From positions 310,001 through 374,000 of the forward strand of contig NZ_LPVY01000002.1 in NCBI RefSeq assembly GCF_001613805.1: a stretch of 64,000 nucleotides of DNA, in the 5' to 3' direction. Of this stretch, positions 36,872 through 47,778 are shown in pieces. Under the pieces are notes generated by a model. The model did not search any database and had not been told where the DNA came from. It worked only from the letters and a program-made list of their open reading frames with translations. The position numbers were made by a program, and so were the translations under genes. Position 1 is the stretch's first letter. Each line of letters starts with the position of its first letter. The stretch is from Thalassospira lucentensis. Its GTDB lineage: Bacteria > Pseudomonadota > Alphaproteobacteria > Rhodospirillales > Thalassospiraceae.

Positions 36872-38368
36872 TCAAGCAGATTCAGGCATCCAGCGCAGAA
36901 CCGGCTTTCTTGCCGCCGCCGTTTCGTCAAGACGACGGCGCGGCGTCAGATACGGTGCATTCTTGAAGAATTCCGCATCACCCGATTCTGCCTTGGCCAC
37001 CAATGCCAGAACCGCATCGCAGAACTGGTCAATCGATTCCTTGGTTTCCGTTTCCGTCGGCTCGATCAAAAGCGCACCGTGAACCACCAGCGGGAAATAC
37101 ATGGTCATCGGGTGGAAGCCCTCGTCGATGATCGCCTTCGCCAGATCCAGCGTCGAAACACCGGTATCTTTCAGGAAATCATCGTCAAACAGCGCTTCGT
37201 GCATGCAATAGCCGGGGAATGCCACGCTCAGCTTGTCTTTCAGACGCGCCAGCAGATAGTTGGCATTCAGCACCGCATCACCCGATGCCTGACGCAATCC
37301 ATCCGCACCATGGCTTTTCATATAAGACAGCGCACGAATGAACATGCCCATCTGTCCGTGGAAGCCCTTCAGACGACCGAACGGCTTTTTGCCATCCTGT
37401 TCTTCTGCGGTTTCCACCAGATGGAATTTCTCACCCTTGCGCACGACATAGGGGATCGGTGCGAACGGGGCCAGTGCGTCGGAAAACACAACCGGACCCG
37501 AACCCGGTCCACCGCCGCCATGCGGGGTCGAAAAGGTTTTATGCAGGTTGATATGCATCGCATCAATGCCAAGATCGGCCGGGCGCACCCGTCCGACAAT
37601 CGCGTTGAAGTTCGCCCCGTCGCAATAGAAATACCCACCGGCCGCATGGACCAGATCGGCAATCTTGCGAACGTCACGTTCAAACAGCCCGCAGGTATTC
37701 GGGTTGGTCAGCATGATCCCCGCAACATCATCGCCAAGCTTGGCTTCGAACGCCGCCAGATCAACACGGCCATCTTCGGTGGCCGGGATCGAATCAACCG
37801 TGAAACCACATGCCGCGGCCGTTGCCGGGTTGGTCCCGTGGGCTGATTCCGGCACCAGAACACGACGACGGTTTTCACCGCGCGCATCAAGCGCCGCACG
37901 GATCGCCATCATGCCGCAAAGCTCGCCCTGCGCGCCCGCTGCGGGCGACATGGAAACGGCGGGCATCCCGGTCAGAACCAGCAGCCAGTGCGCACAACTG
38001 TCAATCAGTTCAAGCGCCCCCTGAACCGTGCTTTCGGGCTGCATCGGATGCAGGTCGGCAAGACCGGGCATACGTGCAACCTTTTCGTTCAGGCGCGGGT
38101 TGTGTTTCATCGTGCACGAACCCAGCGGGAAGAAGCCGGAATCAATGCCAAAGTTTTTCTGCGACAGGCGCGTGAAATGACGCACCACCTGCGGCTCCGA
38201 CAGGCCCGGAAGACCAACATCGCTATCGCGATCAAGGCCGCCAAGGCGTGATTTGATGCCCGCTGGCTTCGGAAGGTCAACACCGGTACGACCCGGTTCG
38301 CCCTGTTCGAAAATCAGCTTTTCCTCAAGAACGAGGCCGCGGTTACCGGTATGGGTGGTAAAGCTCAT
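36872..38368 (-). CDS. gcvPB: Glycine dehydrogenase (decarboxylating) subunit 2
   Basis: The 498-residue C-terminal half of the split P-protein binds PLP through the lysine of [20 protein letters not shown]. It also shows [20 protein letters not shown] and [20 protein letters not shown]. With gcvPA it decarboxylates glycine and hands the aminomethyl group to GcvH lipoate. Its ATG overlaps the gcvPA stop by 4 bases (ATGA), giving equal synthesis of the two halves. The split form is typical of many bacteria and archaea. Confidence 0.95.
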   Translation of the reverse strand: MSFTTHTGNRGLVLEEKLIFEQGEPGRTGVDLPKPAGIKSRLGGLDRDSDVGLPGLSEPQVVRHFTRLSQKNFGIDSGFFPLGSCTMKHNPRLNEKVARMPGLADLHPMQPESTVQGALELIDSCAHWLLVLTGMPAVSMSPAAGAQGELCGMMAIRAALDARGENRRRVLVPESAHGTNPATAAACGFTVDSIPATEDGRVDLAAFEAKLGDDVAGIMLTNPNTCGLFERDVRKIADLVHAAGGYFYCDGANFNAIVGRVRPADLGIDAMHINLHKTFSTPHGGGGPGSGPVVFSDALAPFAPIPYVVRKGEKFHLVETAEEQDGKKPFGRLKGFHGQMGMFIRALSYMKSHGADGLRQASGDAVLNANYLLARLKDKLSVAFPGYCMHEALFDDDFLKDTGVSTLDLAKAIIDEGFHPMTMYFPLVVHGALLIEPTETETKESIDQFCDAVLALVAKAESGDAEFFKNAPYLTPRRRLDETAAARKPVLRWMPESA

Positions 38369-39720
38369 GCCAGCACCTCCTTCAATGCAGACGCAAGGTC
38401 CGCGATGTCTTCGTCGGTGTTGGTTTCGGTCGCCGCCACCAGCATGTAATGGTCCAGATCGTCACGGTTCGGATACAGGCGCGACAACGGAACGCCACCA
38501 AGGATACCCTTGGCAACCAGTGCCTCGACCACCTCGGCTGCCGGTTTGGCAAGCTTGACGGTGAACTCGTTAAAGAAGCTGTCATTGACAACTTCCGCAC
38601 CCGGTACCGCATCAATCGCATCGGCGGTCTTGCACGCGGTTTCATGGTTCAGTGTCGCCACACCACGATACCCGTCTTCACCCAGAAGGCTCATATGCAC
38701 CGTAAAGGCCAACGAACACAGACCGGAATTGGTGCAGATGTTCGATGTCGCCTTTTCGCGGCGGATATGCTGTTCACGGGTCGAAAGCGTTAGAACAAAA
38801 CCGCGCTTGCCGTCCTGATCGACCGTTTCACCACACAGGCGACCGGGCATCTGGCGTACCAGTTTGCTGGTCGTGGCAAACAGACCAACATATGGCCCGC
38901 CATAGTTCAGGTTGTTACCAATCGACTGGCCTTCGCCGCAGACGATATCCGCGCCAAAGCTGCCCGGCGATTTGACCGCGCCAAACGCCATCGCCTCGGT
39001 AAAGACCACGATCAGAAGCGCACCCTTGGCATGGCACGCATCCGCAAGCTTCGTGTGATCCTGAATACGGCCGAAAACGTCCGGATACTGAACCACGACG
39101 CAGGCGGTCTGATCATCAATCAGATCATCCAGCTCGTCGGCGGTTGCCTGCTTTTCCGGGTGCCCGTCGCGACCGGCAACTTCGGTATCGCTATACTGGC
39201 AATAGGTTTCCGTGACTTCACGGTAATGCGGATGCAGACCACCCGACAGAACCGCTTTCTTGCGCCGTGTTGCGCGGCACGCCATCAGAACGGCTTCCGC
39301 GCACGACGTTGCCCCGTCCCACATCGATGCGTTGGCCACATCCATGCCGGTGATCGATGCCACCTGGGTCTGGAATTCGAACAGATACTGCAACGTACCC
39401 TGCGCGATTTCCGGCTGATAGGGGGTATAGGCCGTCAGGAATTCACCACGCTGGATGATGTAATCGACCGTGGCCGGAACATGGTGGCGATACGCCCCCG
39501 CACCCAGGAAGCTCGGCACGCTGGCCGTGCCCATGTTTTTGGCGGCCAGTTTCGCCATGTCGCGTTCGACCTGCAATTCACCCAGATGATGGGGCAGATC
39601 GACCGGCTCGGACAGCAGCGCGCCTTCGGGCACGTCGCTATATAATTCATCAACGGACTTTGCCCCGATGGTTTCAAGCATCGAGACGCGATCCGCCTTG
39701 GTTAGCGGAAGATAACGCAT
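38365..39720 (-). CDS. gcvPA: Glycine dehydrogenase (decarboxylating) subunit 1
   Basis: The 451-residue N-terminal half of the split glycine decarboxylase begins [20 protein letters not shown]. It contains [38 protein letters not shown] and [18 protein letters not shown]. It starts 3 bases after gcvH and overlaps gcvPB. Confidence 0.95.
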   Translation of the reverse strand: MRYLPLTKADRVSMLETIGAKSVDELYSDVPEGALLSEPVDLPHHLGELQVERDMAKLAAKNMGTASVPSFLGAGAYRHHVPATVDYIIQRGEFLTAYTPYQPEIAQGTLQYLFEFQTQVASITGMDVANASMWDGATSCAEAVLMACRATRRKKAVLSGGLHPHYREVTETYCQYSDTEVAGRDGHPEKQATADELDDLIDDQTACVVVQYPDVFGRIQDHTKLADACHAKGALLIVVFTEAMAFGAVKSPGSFGADIVCGEGQSIGNNLNYGGPYVGLFATTSKLVRQMPGRLCGETVDQDGKRGFVLTLSTREQHIRREKATSNICTNSGLCSLAFTVHMSLLGEDGYRGVATLNHETACKTADAIDAVPGAEVVNDSFFNEFTVKLAKPAAEVVEALVAKGILGGVPLSRLYPNRDDLDHYMLVAATETNTDEDIADLASALKEVLA

Positions 39721-39723
39721 ATC

Positions 39724-40095
39724 TTAAAGGCCTTCGACAAAGTCTTTATACGCAGCTTCGTCCATCAGCTCATCAAGCTGGGACTCATCGGAAAGTTCCA
39801 TGCGGAAGAACCAGCCATCGCTTTCCGGGGCTTCGTTCACCAGTGCCGGATTGTCATCAAGCTCTTCGTTGGCTTCGACAACGACACCATCAAGCGGCGC
39901 ATAAACGTCGCTGGCGGCCTTGACCGATTCGACAACTGCCGCATCACCGTCCTTGGTCAGCTTTTTGCCAACTTCCGGCAGTTCGACATACACGATATCG
40001 CCAAGCGCCTGCTGGGCATAATCGGTGATGCCGACGGTCGCGACACCGTCTTCATATTCAACCCATTCATGTTCCTGCGAGAATTTTTTAGCCAT
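39724..40095 (-). CDS. gcvH: Glycine cleavage system H protein
   Basis: The 123-residue lipoyl carrier begins [20 protein letters not shown]. It has the lipoylated lysine in [15 protein letters not shown] and the typical GWFFRMEL toward the end. It shuttles the aminomethyl group between the P, T and L proteins. It is second in the operon, 165 bases after gcvT. That intercistronic gap is long and contains several TTCCGG repeats. Confidence 0.96.
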   Translation of the reverse strand: MAKKFSQEHEWVEYEDGVATVGITDYAQQALGDIVYVELPEVGKKLTKDGDAAVVESVKAASDVYAPLDGVVVEANEELDDNPALVNEAPESDGWFFRMELSDESQLDELMDEAAYKDFVEGL

Positions 40096-40260
40096 TGTAA
40101 TCGTCCCTGTAAGATCAGTTGTCTCTAAAATCTGTGGTCTGTCCGGTCTTCCCGTTTTCCGGGATGTTCCGGTTTTGCGGCTTCCCGGTTGTTCCGGTTG
40201 TTCCGCTATTTTTATCCCGGAAGGGCAACGTCGCGCCGCCCGCCCGATCCGTTCTGGCGA
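40096..40260. repeat. gcvT-gcvH intercistronic spacer with GTTCCGG repeats
   Basis: Short direct repeats GTTCCGGTT occur at 40166-40174 and 40191-40199, with GTTCCGC at 40200. Further CCGG-containing runs make the region low in complexity. No gene is present. Folding of the repeats could shape relative expression of gcvT and gcvH. Confidence 0.5.
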
Positions 40261-41373
40261 TCAGCCGCGATAATAACGGTGCGGTGCAAACGGCAGCTCG
40301 ACGATTTCCGCCGGGCGGGCCTTGCCGCGCACCATCAGATCGACTTTGGTACCCGGGGCGGCAAATTCAATTGCGACATATCCCATCGCAATCGGGCCAT
40401 CCACGGTCGGGCCGAAACCACCACTGGTGATTTCGCCAATTTCTTCACCGTCACTGTTCAGGACAGCCGTATGTTCACGCGCTGGTGCCTTGCCTTCGGG
40501 CTTGATCCCGACACGTTTGCGATCCGCCCCGTTGGCAAGCTGATCAAGGATGATGTCTGCTCCCTTGAACCCGCCTTCTTCGCGGCGGCGCTTGTTGATG
40601 ATCCAGTTAAGGTCGCCTTCGACCGGGGTGGTCGTGGTGTCGATATCGTTGCCATACAGGCAAAGACCGGCTTCAAGACGCAGCGAATCACGCGCGCCAA
40701 GGCCAATCGCCTCGACCTCTTCCTCGGCCAACAACTTGCGCGCCAGTTCTTCGGCGCGCTCATTCGGCACGGAAATCTCGTAACCGTCTTCGCCGGTATA
40801 GCCCGACCGGGTGACAAAGCACGCGATACCGGCAATATCGATCTCGGCAAAGCTCATGAATTTCATATCGGCAACCGACGGTGCAAACCGTGCCAGCACG
40901 CGGGCGGCGTCCGGGCCCTGCAATGCCATCAATGCCCGGTCATCAATCTCGATCAGCTCCACACCGTTATCAAGATTGGCACGCATATGGACAATGTCAT
41001 CATCCTTGCACGCGGCATTGATCACCAGAAACAGGCTGTCGCCCGCATTGGTGATCATCAGATCGTCCAAAATCGTGCCATCGTCATTGGTGAATGCGGA
41101 ATAACGGGTGCGGCCGGGTTTCAGGATCGCGATGTCACCGGGCACCAGCTTTTCAAGCTCGGCCACGCGATGTTCACCGGTCAGGCGAACCTGCCCCATA
41201 TGCGAAACGTCAAACAGACCGGCCTTCGCACGGGTATGCAGATGTTCGCCCTTCACCCCCAGCGGATATTGCACCGGCATGTCATAACCGGCGAACGGCA
41301 CCATCTTGGCACCCAGTTCCACATGCAAATCATAAAGGGCGGTCTTAAGCAGTTCGGTTTGATGATCGGCCAT
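40261..41373 (-). CDS. gcvT: Glycine cleavage system T protein (aminomethyltransferase)
   Basis: The 370-residue folate-dependent enzyme releases ammonia from the aminomethyl-lipoyl GcvH and forms methylenetetrahydrofolate. It shows MVPFAGYDMPVQYPLGVKGE, LFDVSHMGQVRLTG, YTGEDGYEISVPNERAE and LRLEAGLCLYGNDID. The ATG at 41373 has a GGAG site 7 bases upstream. The frame remains open to 41625, but those codons lie within the glycine riboswitch and are not translated in this reading. Confidence 0.95.
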   Translation of the reverse strand: MADHQTELLKTALYDLHVELGAKMVPFAGYDMPVQYPLGVKGEHLHTRAKAGLFDVSHMGQVRLTGEHRVAELEKLVPGDIAILKPGRTRYSAFTNDDGTILDDLMITNAGDSLFLVINAACKDDDIVHMRANLDNGVELIEIDDRALMALQGPDAARVLARFAPSVADMKFMSFAEIDIAGIACFVTRSGYTGEDGYEISVPNERAEELARKLLAEEEVEAIGLGARDSLRLEAGLCLYGNDIDTTTTPVEGDLNWIINKRRREEGGFKGADIILDQLANGADRKRVGIKPEGKAPAREHTAVLNSDGEEIGEITSGGFGPTVDGPIAMGYVAIEFAAPGTKVDLMVRGKARPAEIVELPFAPHRYYRG

Positions 41374-41423
41374 CAAGGTCTCCAGACAGGCGTTGCGAAA
41401 CATAGCCGACCAGTGGCCAACCA

Positions 41424-41657
41424 CGTCCCCCTCTGTCTTGGAGCCTGAAAGAATCACAGCCGGTTTGGACACCGGTCTGCTTACATCTTCGGCGAGGCGC
41501 ACATCGATTTTCAATGCCGCCTGCTTTCCAGAGTCCCATCTCCCCGCGGTCCGTTTGCCTGAGAGTTTCCGGGGTGGTTGCTCCTTCGGCGTCCGCGCAA
41601 TCCCTATCGATGCAATCACGCACATCGATCAAGACCGTGGCACTCTCCCACGGGGAT
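41424..41657 (-). promoter_or_regulatory. Tandem glycine riboswitch upstream of gcvT
   Basis: On the minus strand the region reads through two aptamer-like modules. The first is GTGGGAGAG, then GCCGAAGGAGCAA, then CTCTCAGGCAAA and GGACCG. The second is CTCTGGAAAG, then GCCGAAGATGTAAGC, then TCTTTCAGG and CAGAGGGGGACG. These are the conserved glycine-aptamer elements and their order. A tandem glycine riboswitch normally turns on glycine cleavage genes when glycine is plentiful. The 3' end lies about 50 bases before the gcvT start. Confidence 0.92.
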
Positions 41658-41753
41658 CATTTGGGTATGCCCCCTTATACGGATTTGAATCCGACCAGAC
41701 CAGCCCCAAAAATCATATCCTTTAAAATCACAATCTTTCGGCCCACCCATTGG

Positions 41754-41817
41754 TATGAGGATTAAAAGCCCTCTTTTAGTCCCTCCGGCAAATATCCATT
41801 ATTTTGTATGAGGATTA
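41754..41817. repeat. TATGAGGATTA direct repeats upstream of the gcv riboswitch
   Basis: The 11-mer TATGAGGATTA occurs exactly at 41754-41764 and 41807-41817, 53 bases apart, in the AT-rich region where the gcv promoter is expected. It could be a regulator site pair; this is an inference. Confidence 0.5.
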
Positions 41818-41840
41818 CCGAAAACGAACTTTTGTCCAAA

Positions 41841-41875
41841 AACGAAAATCCCGCCACGCGATGCGGGCGGGATTT
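41841..41875 (-). terminator. Intrinsic terminator after the lipoprotein gene
   Basis: On the minus strand the 10-bp stem AAATCCCGCC / GGCGGGATTT, with an inner CGC/GCG pair, runs into TTTTCGTTTTT. It follows the gene ending at 41911. Confidence 0.88.
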
Positions 41876-41910
41876 GATTACTCACCAAAAATGAATAATA
41901 GGCCGGATTA

Positions 41911-42459
41911 TTAATTTTTTCCGAAGCGCCGATTGTAATCAAGCTGGTCAGCACTCAGCTGGAAACCAAGGTAAATCTCGTAATCCGGACCGGCCCAGAC
42001 ATCGTCCAGCGGCACGTTCAGGGTCACCTGCTCGTCACGATACCGCGCCAGGTTCAAATTGCTCGGAAAGACCATGTCGACATCAAACAGATTCTTCTGG
42101 ATGAACTCACCTGACGGGTCCTTAAGGGCTACGAAATACTGGAGTTTTGCGTTGCGCCCCTGCGCTGCCGGGCCCAGTTCGGCATTGATGATCGGGCTGA
42201 TGACAACGTTCAGGACCTTGTCATCAAGGTCATAGCCGCAATCGCCCAGGTATCCGCCAAATTCGGCTTCAAGGATCACATCGGTCAGATCCCTGCCCTG
42301 ACCGTTGAACTGCACCAGACGGGCGGTATCATTGGGCAAAAAGGCCCGCGGGCATGCCGGAACCGGCTGTTCCTCGAACGTGCCACACGCTGCCAGGAAA
42401 CCGGCAAACGACACCAAACCCAATGCACAAATACGCCGCAGTCCGTTCGCAATCGTCAT
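41911..42459 (-). CDS. Putative lipoprotein of unknown function
   Basis: From the ATG at 42459 the 182-residue product has a lipoprotein signal (ICALGLVSFAGFLAACG, lipobox LAAC). The mature protein has two further cysteines (VPACPRAFLP, LGDCGYDL) and a beta-rich pattern: VLNVVISPIINAEL, LQYFVALKDPSG, VTLNVPLDDVWAGPDYEIYLGFQL. The frame is open to 42633, but upstream residues would bury the signal. It diverges from ispH. I do not recognise a named family, though proteins of this kind are common in Rhodospirillales. Confidence 0.8.
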   Translation of the reverse strand: MTIANGLRRICALGLVSFAGFLAACGTFEEQPVPACPRAFLPNDTARLVQFNGQGRDLTDVILEAEFGGYLGDCGYDLDDKVLNVVISPIINAELGPAAQGRNAKLQYFVALKDPSGEFIQKNLFDVDMVFPSNLNLARYRDEQVTLNVPLDDVWAGPDYEIYLGFQLSADQLDYNRRFGKN

Positions 42460-42724
42460 CCAAGCCTCTATAGAACTGGTCAAATCCGCTGTCATGCCCG
42501 ATCCGGGCACAGCCGCGCGCAGTCTATTCGCTCCGATATGGCGACACAACCCGCTTCCGTTTGAAATCAGTGCATTCACAATAATTGCCACCAATACATG
42601 CATCCACATCCATCTTTGCATGGTGTCTGTCATTGCACGTCCGGTGCTGGCGGGTTATGTAACGAAGACATTTGAATAACCGTGCCATTGCATGGCGCGC
42701 ATCATGAACATTCGGACCCGTATC

Positions 42725-43672
42725 ATGTCTGACAAAGCCGACCTTCGGATCATTCTTGCCAACCCGCGCGGTTTCTGTGCGGGGGTGGATCGTGCGATCG
42801 AGATCGTCGAAAAGGCGCTGGTGAAGTACGGCGCGCCGGTCTATGTCCGCCACGAAATCGTCCACAACAAATTCGTGGTCGACCGCCTGCGCGACATGGG
42901 GGCTGTTTTTGTTGATGAACTTGATAAGGTTCCCGACGGGGTTCCGGTGATCTTTTCCGCCCACGGGGTGCCGAAATCGGTCCCCGAAACCGCCGAAAGC
43001 CGCAAGCTTGAATATCTTGATGCGACCTGCCCGCTGGTCTCCAAGGTGCATCGCGGGGCGGAACGCCACCATGCAGATGGCAAACATATCCTTCTGATCG
43101 GTCATGCCGGCCACCCCGAGGTGATCGGCACCATGGGCCAGTTGCCACCGGGCAGCATGACCCTGATCGAGACCGAAGAAGACGCCGAAAACCTGCAGGT
43201 CGAAAACCCGGAAAACCTTGCCTTCGTGACCCAGACCACCCTGTCGCTGGACGATACGGCAAGGATCATCTCGATCCTGCAAAGCCGTTTTCCGGCAATC
43301 GAGGTCCCAAAGAAAGAAGACATCTGCTATGCGACCACCAACCGCCAGCACGCGGTCAAGCTGATCGCAACCGATGCCGATGCCATTCTGGTGCTGGGCG
43401 CGCCGAACTCGTCAAACTCGAACCGTCTGGTCGAAGTCGCGAAACGCGAAGGATGTGACCGCTCGGTTCTGGTCGAACGTGCCAAGGATATCGACTGGTC
43501 CAAGCTTGAAGGCATTTCAACCCTTGGCATTACCGCTGGTGCCTCCGCCCCGGAAATCCTGGTCGAGGAAGTCATTGATGCCTGTCGCGAACGTTATAAC
43601 GTCACGGTCGAAACCCTGACTTTGACCAATGAAAACGTCACCTTCAAGCTGCCCCGCCAGCTTGCCAGCTAA
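42725..43672 (+). CDS. ispH: 4-hydroxy-3-methylbut-2-enyl diphosphate reductase
   Basis: The 315-residue iron-sulfur enzyme makes IPP and DMAPP in the last MEP step. The three cluster cysteines are seen in [28 protein letters not shown] and [24 protein letters not shown] and [14 protein letters not shown] are also diagnostic. The ATG at 42725 is preferred over 42692 because family members begin shortly before the first cysteine motif. It heads a run with thrB and rnhA. Confidence 0.96.
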   Translation: MSDKADLRIILANPRGFCAGVDRAIEIVEKALVKYGAPVYVRHEIVHNKFVVDRLRDMGAVFVDELDKVPDGVPVIFSAHGVPKSVPETAESRKLEYLDATCPLVSKVHRGAERHHADGKHILLIGHAGHPEVIGTMGQLPPGSMTLIETEEDAENLQVENPENLAFVTQTTLSLDDTARIISILQSRFPAIEVPKKEDICYATTNRQHAVKLIATDADAILVLGAPNSSNSNRLVEVAKREGCDRSVLVERAKDIDWSKLEGISTLGITAGASAPEILVEEVIDACRERYNVTVETLTLTNENVTFKLPRQLAS

Positions 43673-43704
43673 CCCAGCTCTGATCCAGGAAATCCGAACA
43701 TCAC

Positions 43705-44679
43705 ATGGCCGTCTATACCGACGTTTCTGACGAAGATATCGCCCGTTTTGTTGCCGAATACGATATCGGCAATGTGATTTCGTTCAAAGGCATCGCCGAG
43801 GGTGTCGAAAACACCAACTTCCTGCTTCAGACCGATCAGGCATCCTTTATCCTGACCCTGTATGAAAAGCGCGTGAACCCCGATGATCTGCCGTTTTATC
43901 TCGGCCTGATGGATCATCTGTCGGCCAAGGGGCTGAACTGCCCGACGCCAATCCACGGCAGGGACGGGGTTGCGTTGCGTCGTCTTTGCGGACGTCCGGC
44001 CGCCATCACATCCTTCCTGAACGGCATGTCGCCACGCCGGATCATGCCCCATCACTGCACAGGTCTTGGTACCGCGCTGGCGCAATTGCATACCGCCGGT
44101 CAGGATTTCGAGATGTATCTTGGCAATGCGCTGAGTGTGAAGGGCTGGCGACCGCTGTTTGAAAGCTGCCGTGCCGATGCCGATGGCGTTCAGCCCGGCC
44201 TTGAAAAGCTGATCGAGGATGAACTGGCCTTTCTTGAAGCCAACTGGCCCCACCAATTGCCCGCAGGCGTCATCCATGCCGATCTGTTTCCGGACAATGT
44301 GTTTTTCTTCCCCGGAAAGGACGATGTATCCGGCCTGATCGATTTCTATTTCGCGTGCAATGATCTGCTGGCCTATGACATTGCCATCTGCATGAATGCC
44401 TGGTGCTTCGAACCTGATAACAGCTTTAACGTCACCAAGGCACGCAACCTTCTGTCCAGCTACGGCAAGGTGCGCACCCTGTCCGAGGACGAACTGGCCG
44501 CCCTTCCGATCCTTGCGCGCGGGGCATCTTTACGGTTCCTTCTGACCCGTCTTTATGACTGGATCAATACGCCCAAGGACGCGCTGGTTACGCCGAAAAA
44601 TCCGCGCGAATACATCAATAAACTGCGTTTCCATCAGCGCATCGACAGTGCCGGCGCCTATGGCCTGGGCGAGGAATAG
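43705..44679 (+). CDS. thrB: Homoserine kinase (APH-fold ThrB)
   Basis: The 324-residue kinase phosphorylates homoserine for threonine synthase. It begins MAVYTDVSDEDIARFVAEYD, as in the alphaproteobacterial type. It has GVENTNFLLQTDQASFILTL for nucleotide binding, the catalytic loop VIHADLFPDNVFF and the DFG-like LIDFYFACNDLLAYDIAI. This is the aminoglycoside-phosphotransferase-fold enzyme, not the GHMP type. It lies between ispH (32 bases) and rnhA (6 bases). Confidence 0.95.
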   Translation: MAVYTDVSDEDIARFVAEYDIGNVISFKGIAEGVENTNFLLQTDQASFILTLYEKRVNPDDLPFYLGLMDHLSAKGLNCPTPIHGRDGVALRRLCGRPAAITSFLNGMSPRRIMPHHCTGLGTALAQLHTAGQDFEMYLGNALSVKGWRPLFESCRADADGVQPGLEKLIEDELAFLEANWPHQLPAGVIHADLFPDNVFFFPGKDDVSGLIDFYFACNDLLAYDIAICMNAWCFEPDNSFNVTKARNLLSSYGKVRTLSEDELAALPILARGASLRFLLTRLYDWINTPKDALVTPKNPREYINKLRFHQRIDSAGAYGLGEE

Positions 44680-44685
44680 GATCTA

Positions 44686-45129
44686 ATGACGGCAACCGAA
44701 GACAACCGCGTCGAGATTTACACCGACGGCGCGTGCAGCGGCAATCCCGGCCCCGGCGGCTGGGGCGCAATCCTGCGATTTCGCGGGGTGGAAAAGGAAA
44801 TGTCGGGCGGTGATCCCGAAACCACCAATAACCGTATGGAAATGATGGCTGCGATCAGTGCGCTTGAAGCATTGAAACGCCCCTGCATCGTCGACATTTA
44901 TACCGACAGCAGCTATGTCCGGGACGGAATTACCAAGTGGATTTGGGGATGGCAGAAACGCGGATGGAAGACCGCAGACAAGAAACCGGTCAAGAATGTC
45001 GAGCTATGGCAACGGCTTCTGGATGCCCTGAAACCTCATAAAGTTGAATGGCACTGGGTCAAAGGACATGCCGGGCACCCCGAAAACGAACGGTGTGACG
45101 AGCTCGCACGACAGGCCGTACCAAAATAA
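44686..45129 (+). CDS. rnhA: Ribonuclease HI
   Basis: The 147-residue enzyme cuts the RNA strand of RNA-DNA hybrids. The four catalytic acidic residues are in [18 protein letters not shown] (Asp), [15 protein letters not shown] (Glu), [12 protein letters not shown] (Asp) and [11 protein letters not shown] (Asp), with the handle [14 protein letters not shown] and [11 protein letters not shown]. It follows thrB closely, as in many Alphaproteobacteria. Confidence 0.97.
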   Translation: MTATEDNRVEIYTDGACSGNPGPGGWGAILRFRGVEKEMSGGDPETTNNRMEMMAAISALEALKRPCIVDIYTDSSYVRDGITKWIWGWQKRGWKTADKKPVKNVELWQRLLDALKPHKVEWHWVKGHAGHPENERCDELARQAVPK

Positions 45130-45345
45130 ACTTGGCCGACAAGTCCTTGAAGCTGCTGGACTTCGATCCAAAATAAATGGACCGGGACAGTTTTTGTGAA
45201 CGCTATATGAAAAAAATGAAATCAAACTTGCTTTTGGGCTGACTTCCGGATTGAGTATGACAGTCCTAGGGGTATTGGAGCCCACCCGAAGGTCGAGTAT
45301 GGTTGCCATTAACTAATCGATAGTGGGTGCCGAGGAGAAATACGC

Positions 45346-47745
45346 TTGTCGCGCGGATCGTACGGCTTTTTACAACGGAAGTCGCTTAGCAGCCGATTGC
45401 TTTTTATCGCGCTGCCGCTGGTTTCCTTGTTCTCCCTCGCCCTGTTCGTTGTCTTCGGATACGTCAGTTATACTGTGCTGCGCGACGATCTGACGGAAAA
45501 AATCGAACAGACGGCCGATATCAATGCTCGCGTTCTGGCAACACCTTTCTGGTATCTGGATGTCGACAATATTGAATCAGCCCTGAACGCCATGAGCCGC
45601 GATCGCGATATCGTCGCGGTGCAGGCCTTGGGGGCTGACGGCACCGAATTTGCCCATACCGGCGTATCCCAATCCGAACTGAACGACACCCTGCGCCTGT
45701 CGCGTCGCGTGTTCTTTGAACGCAACAATGTGCGCCATGATGTCGGCGAACTTGTGATCTTCTTCACAGAAGCCCGCGTTCAGGATCTGCTGTTCCGCCG
45801 GATCGTGATCGACATGATCCTGTTCGGCCTGCTGATTGCAGTTGTCGCTGCAAGCCTCCTGATCGCGAACAAGCGTTCGATCAAGGAACCGCTAAACCGG
45901 CTTTTGCATTCCATCCGCATGACCAAACATGGCCGGCTCCGCCGCCCCGTGGAATGGAACAGTGCGGATGAACTTGGCCTTCTGATCCGCGAATATAACG
46001 AAATGGTCGCCCTGCAGGGGCAGGCACAGGAAGAAGCCCAGCGCAAACAGGCCCTTCTCGAAGCCACCCTTCACAATATCGGCCAAGGCATATGCCTGTT
46101 CGATCAGGACCTGAACCTGATGGTCTGGAACGAACGCTATATCGAATTGCTGAACCTGCCGCGCGATCTGGTCAAGGAAGGCACGCCGCTTTCCGATATC
46201 CTGCGCTATAACGCCGAACGCGGCGAATATGGCGATGTCAGCATTCAGGCCCTGATTTCCGACCGTGTCGCGATTGCACGCCGTCGCGAACCCTATCGCA
46301 TGGAACGCACCCGCCCGAATGGCCGTGTGGTTCAGGTCGATCATAACCCGATGCCCGGCGGCGGTTATGTTGCAACCTATACCGACATTACCGAACGCAA
46401 ACAGACCGAAGCCCGCATGCGCCATCTGGCCGTCCATGACGTGCTGACCAGCCTGCCGAACCGCACCCTGTTCCTGGATCGCCTGCGTCAGGCATTGCTG
46501 TCCGCCCGCCGGTTCCAGCGCGGGGTCACGGTCCTGTTTGTCGATCTTGACCGGTTCAAGGACATCAATGATCACTTTGGCCATGATGTCGGCGATCTGA
46601 TGATCCAGGAAATGGGGCAGCGCCTGTCACGGATCATCCGTGATTCCGATACCGCCGCCCGTCTTGGCGGCGACGAATTCGCGATCATCCAGACCGACGT
46701 TCAGAATATCGAAGACACCATCGCCCTTGCCCAGCGCATCATTGACGAGCTTTCGCAACCGTTCGATTGCCGTGGCATCCGCCTGCATTCAACCGCCAGT
46801 GTCGGCATCACCCTGTTCCCCGAAGACGGCGAAAACCCCGAACAGCTTGTCAAAAACGCCGATATGGCGATGTATGCCGCCAAGGCCGAAGGCCGCAACA
46901 ATTACCGCTTCTTCCTGCCGTCAATGCATGAACGGGTCAAGGAACGCAAAACGATCGAAGAAGACCTGCGTAACGCGCTGGAATATGATCAGCTTGAACT
47001 TTACTATCAGCCGAAAATCGACTGTCGCACTGAAAAGGTCGTCGGGGCCGAGGCGCTGGTGCGCTGGCACCACCCGGATCGTGGCATGATCCTGCCGGGC
47101 GAATTCATTTCGGTGGCCGAGGAATGCGGCCTGATCAATCGGCTGGGTGCATGGGTTCTGAACAAGGCCTGCAAACAGACGCAAATCTGGCGCGAAACCA
47201 CCTTGCCGGGCCTTCGCATTGCGGTAAACCTGTCCCCGGCCCAGTTCCAGGATGCCGAACTGGTCAGTTCCGTCACCCAGATCATGGATCAGACCCGCCT
47301 GCCCGATGGCACGCTGGAACTGGAAATCACGGAATCGATCCTGATGAACAACCCGGAAAAAGCCGTTTCGACCTTGAACGAGCTTAAAGGCCTTGGCGTG
47401 CGGATCGCGATTGACGATTTCGGTACCGGCTATTCATCGCTGAACTATCTGAAACGTTTCCCGGTTTCCTCGATCAAGATCGACCGGTCGTTTGTCAACG
47501 ACATCCATGTCGATATGGATGACAAGGCGATTGTCGATGCGGTGATCGGATTGGGCCACAGCCTTAACCTTGAAGTCGTCGCCGAAGGCGTTGAAGAAGT
47601 CGAACAGCACGAATATCTGCGCGACAAGGGATGCGACTTCATTCAGGGCTTCCTGTTTGCCAAACCGTTGCCCGCCGCAACCTTTGAAAACTGGGTTCTT
47701 GAACGCCACGGCCGCCAGACGGCACGGATTGCCGTCAAGAATTGA
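45346..47745 (+). CDS. Membrane HAMP-PAS-GGDEF-EAL cyclic-di-GMP turnover protein
   Basis: The 799-residue protein uses a TTG start with GAGGAG 8 bases upstream. It has a transmembrane helix at about 18-42, a periplasmic sensor of about 110 residues, a second helix near 155-178, then HAMP. A PAS-like domain follows (LHNIGQGICLFDQDLNLMVW). The GGDEF domain has intact LGGDEFAII at 440-448, and the EAL domain has EAL at 569-571, DDFGTGYSSLNYLKRFP and VVAEGVEEVEQ. Both catalytic signatures are complete, so it could make and break cyclic-di-GMP. The sensor ligand is unknown. Confidence 0.93.
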   Translation: MSRGSYGFLQRKSLSSRLLFIALPLVSLFSLALFVVFGYVSYTVLRDDLTEKIEQTADINARVLATPFWYLDVDNIESALNAMSRDRDIVAVQALGADGTEFAHTGVSQSELNDTLRLSRRVFFERNNVRHDVGELVIFFTEARVQDLLFRRIVIDMILFGLLIAVVAASLLIANKRSIKEPLNRLLHSIRMTKHGRLRRPVEWNSADELGLLIREYNEMVALQGQAQEEAQRKQALLEATLHNIGQGICLFDQDLNLMVWNERYIELLNLPRDLVKEGTPLSDILRYNAERGEYGDVSIQALISDRVAIARRREPYRMERTRPNGRVVQVDHNPMPGGGYVATYTDITERKQTEARMRHLAVHDVLTSLPNRTLFLDRLRQALLSARRFQRGVTVLFVDLDRFKDINDHFGHDVGDLMIQEMGQRLSRIIRDSDTAARLGGDEFAIIQTDVQNIEDTIALAQRIIDELSQPFDCRGIRLHSTASVGITLFPEDGENPEQLVKNADMAMYAAKAEGRNNYRFFLPSMHERVKERKTIEEDLRNALEYDQLELYYQPKIDCRTEKVVGAEALVRWHHPDRGMILPGEFISVAEECGLINRLGAWVLNKACKQTQIWRETTLPGLRIAVNLSPAQFQDAELVSSVTQIMDQTRLPDGTLELEITESILMNNPEKAVSTLNELKGLGVRIAIDDFGTGYSSLNYLKRFPVSSIKIDRSFVNDIHVDMDDKAIVDAVIGLGHSLNLEVVAEGVEEVEQHEYLRDKGCDFIQGFLFAKPLPAATFENWVLERHGRQTARIAVKN

Positions 47746-47778
47746 CCGGGCTTTAAGGCTTCAGGCAGGGATTGCGAC

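Noticed and set aside
41374..41625. Longer gcvT start
   Set aside because: The upstream codons coincide with the glycine riboswitch and add residues not found in GcvT proteins.
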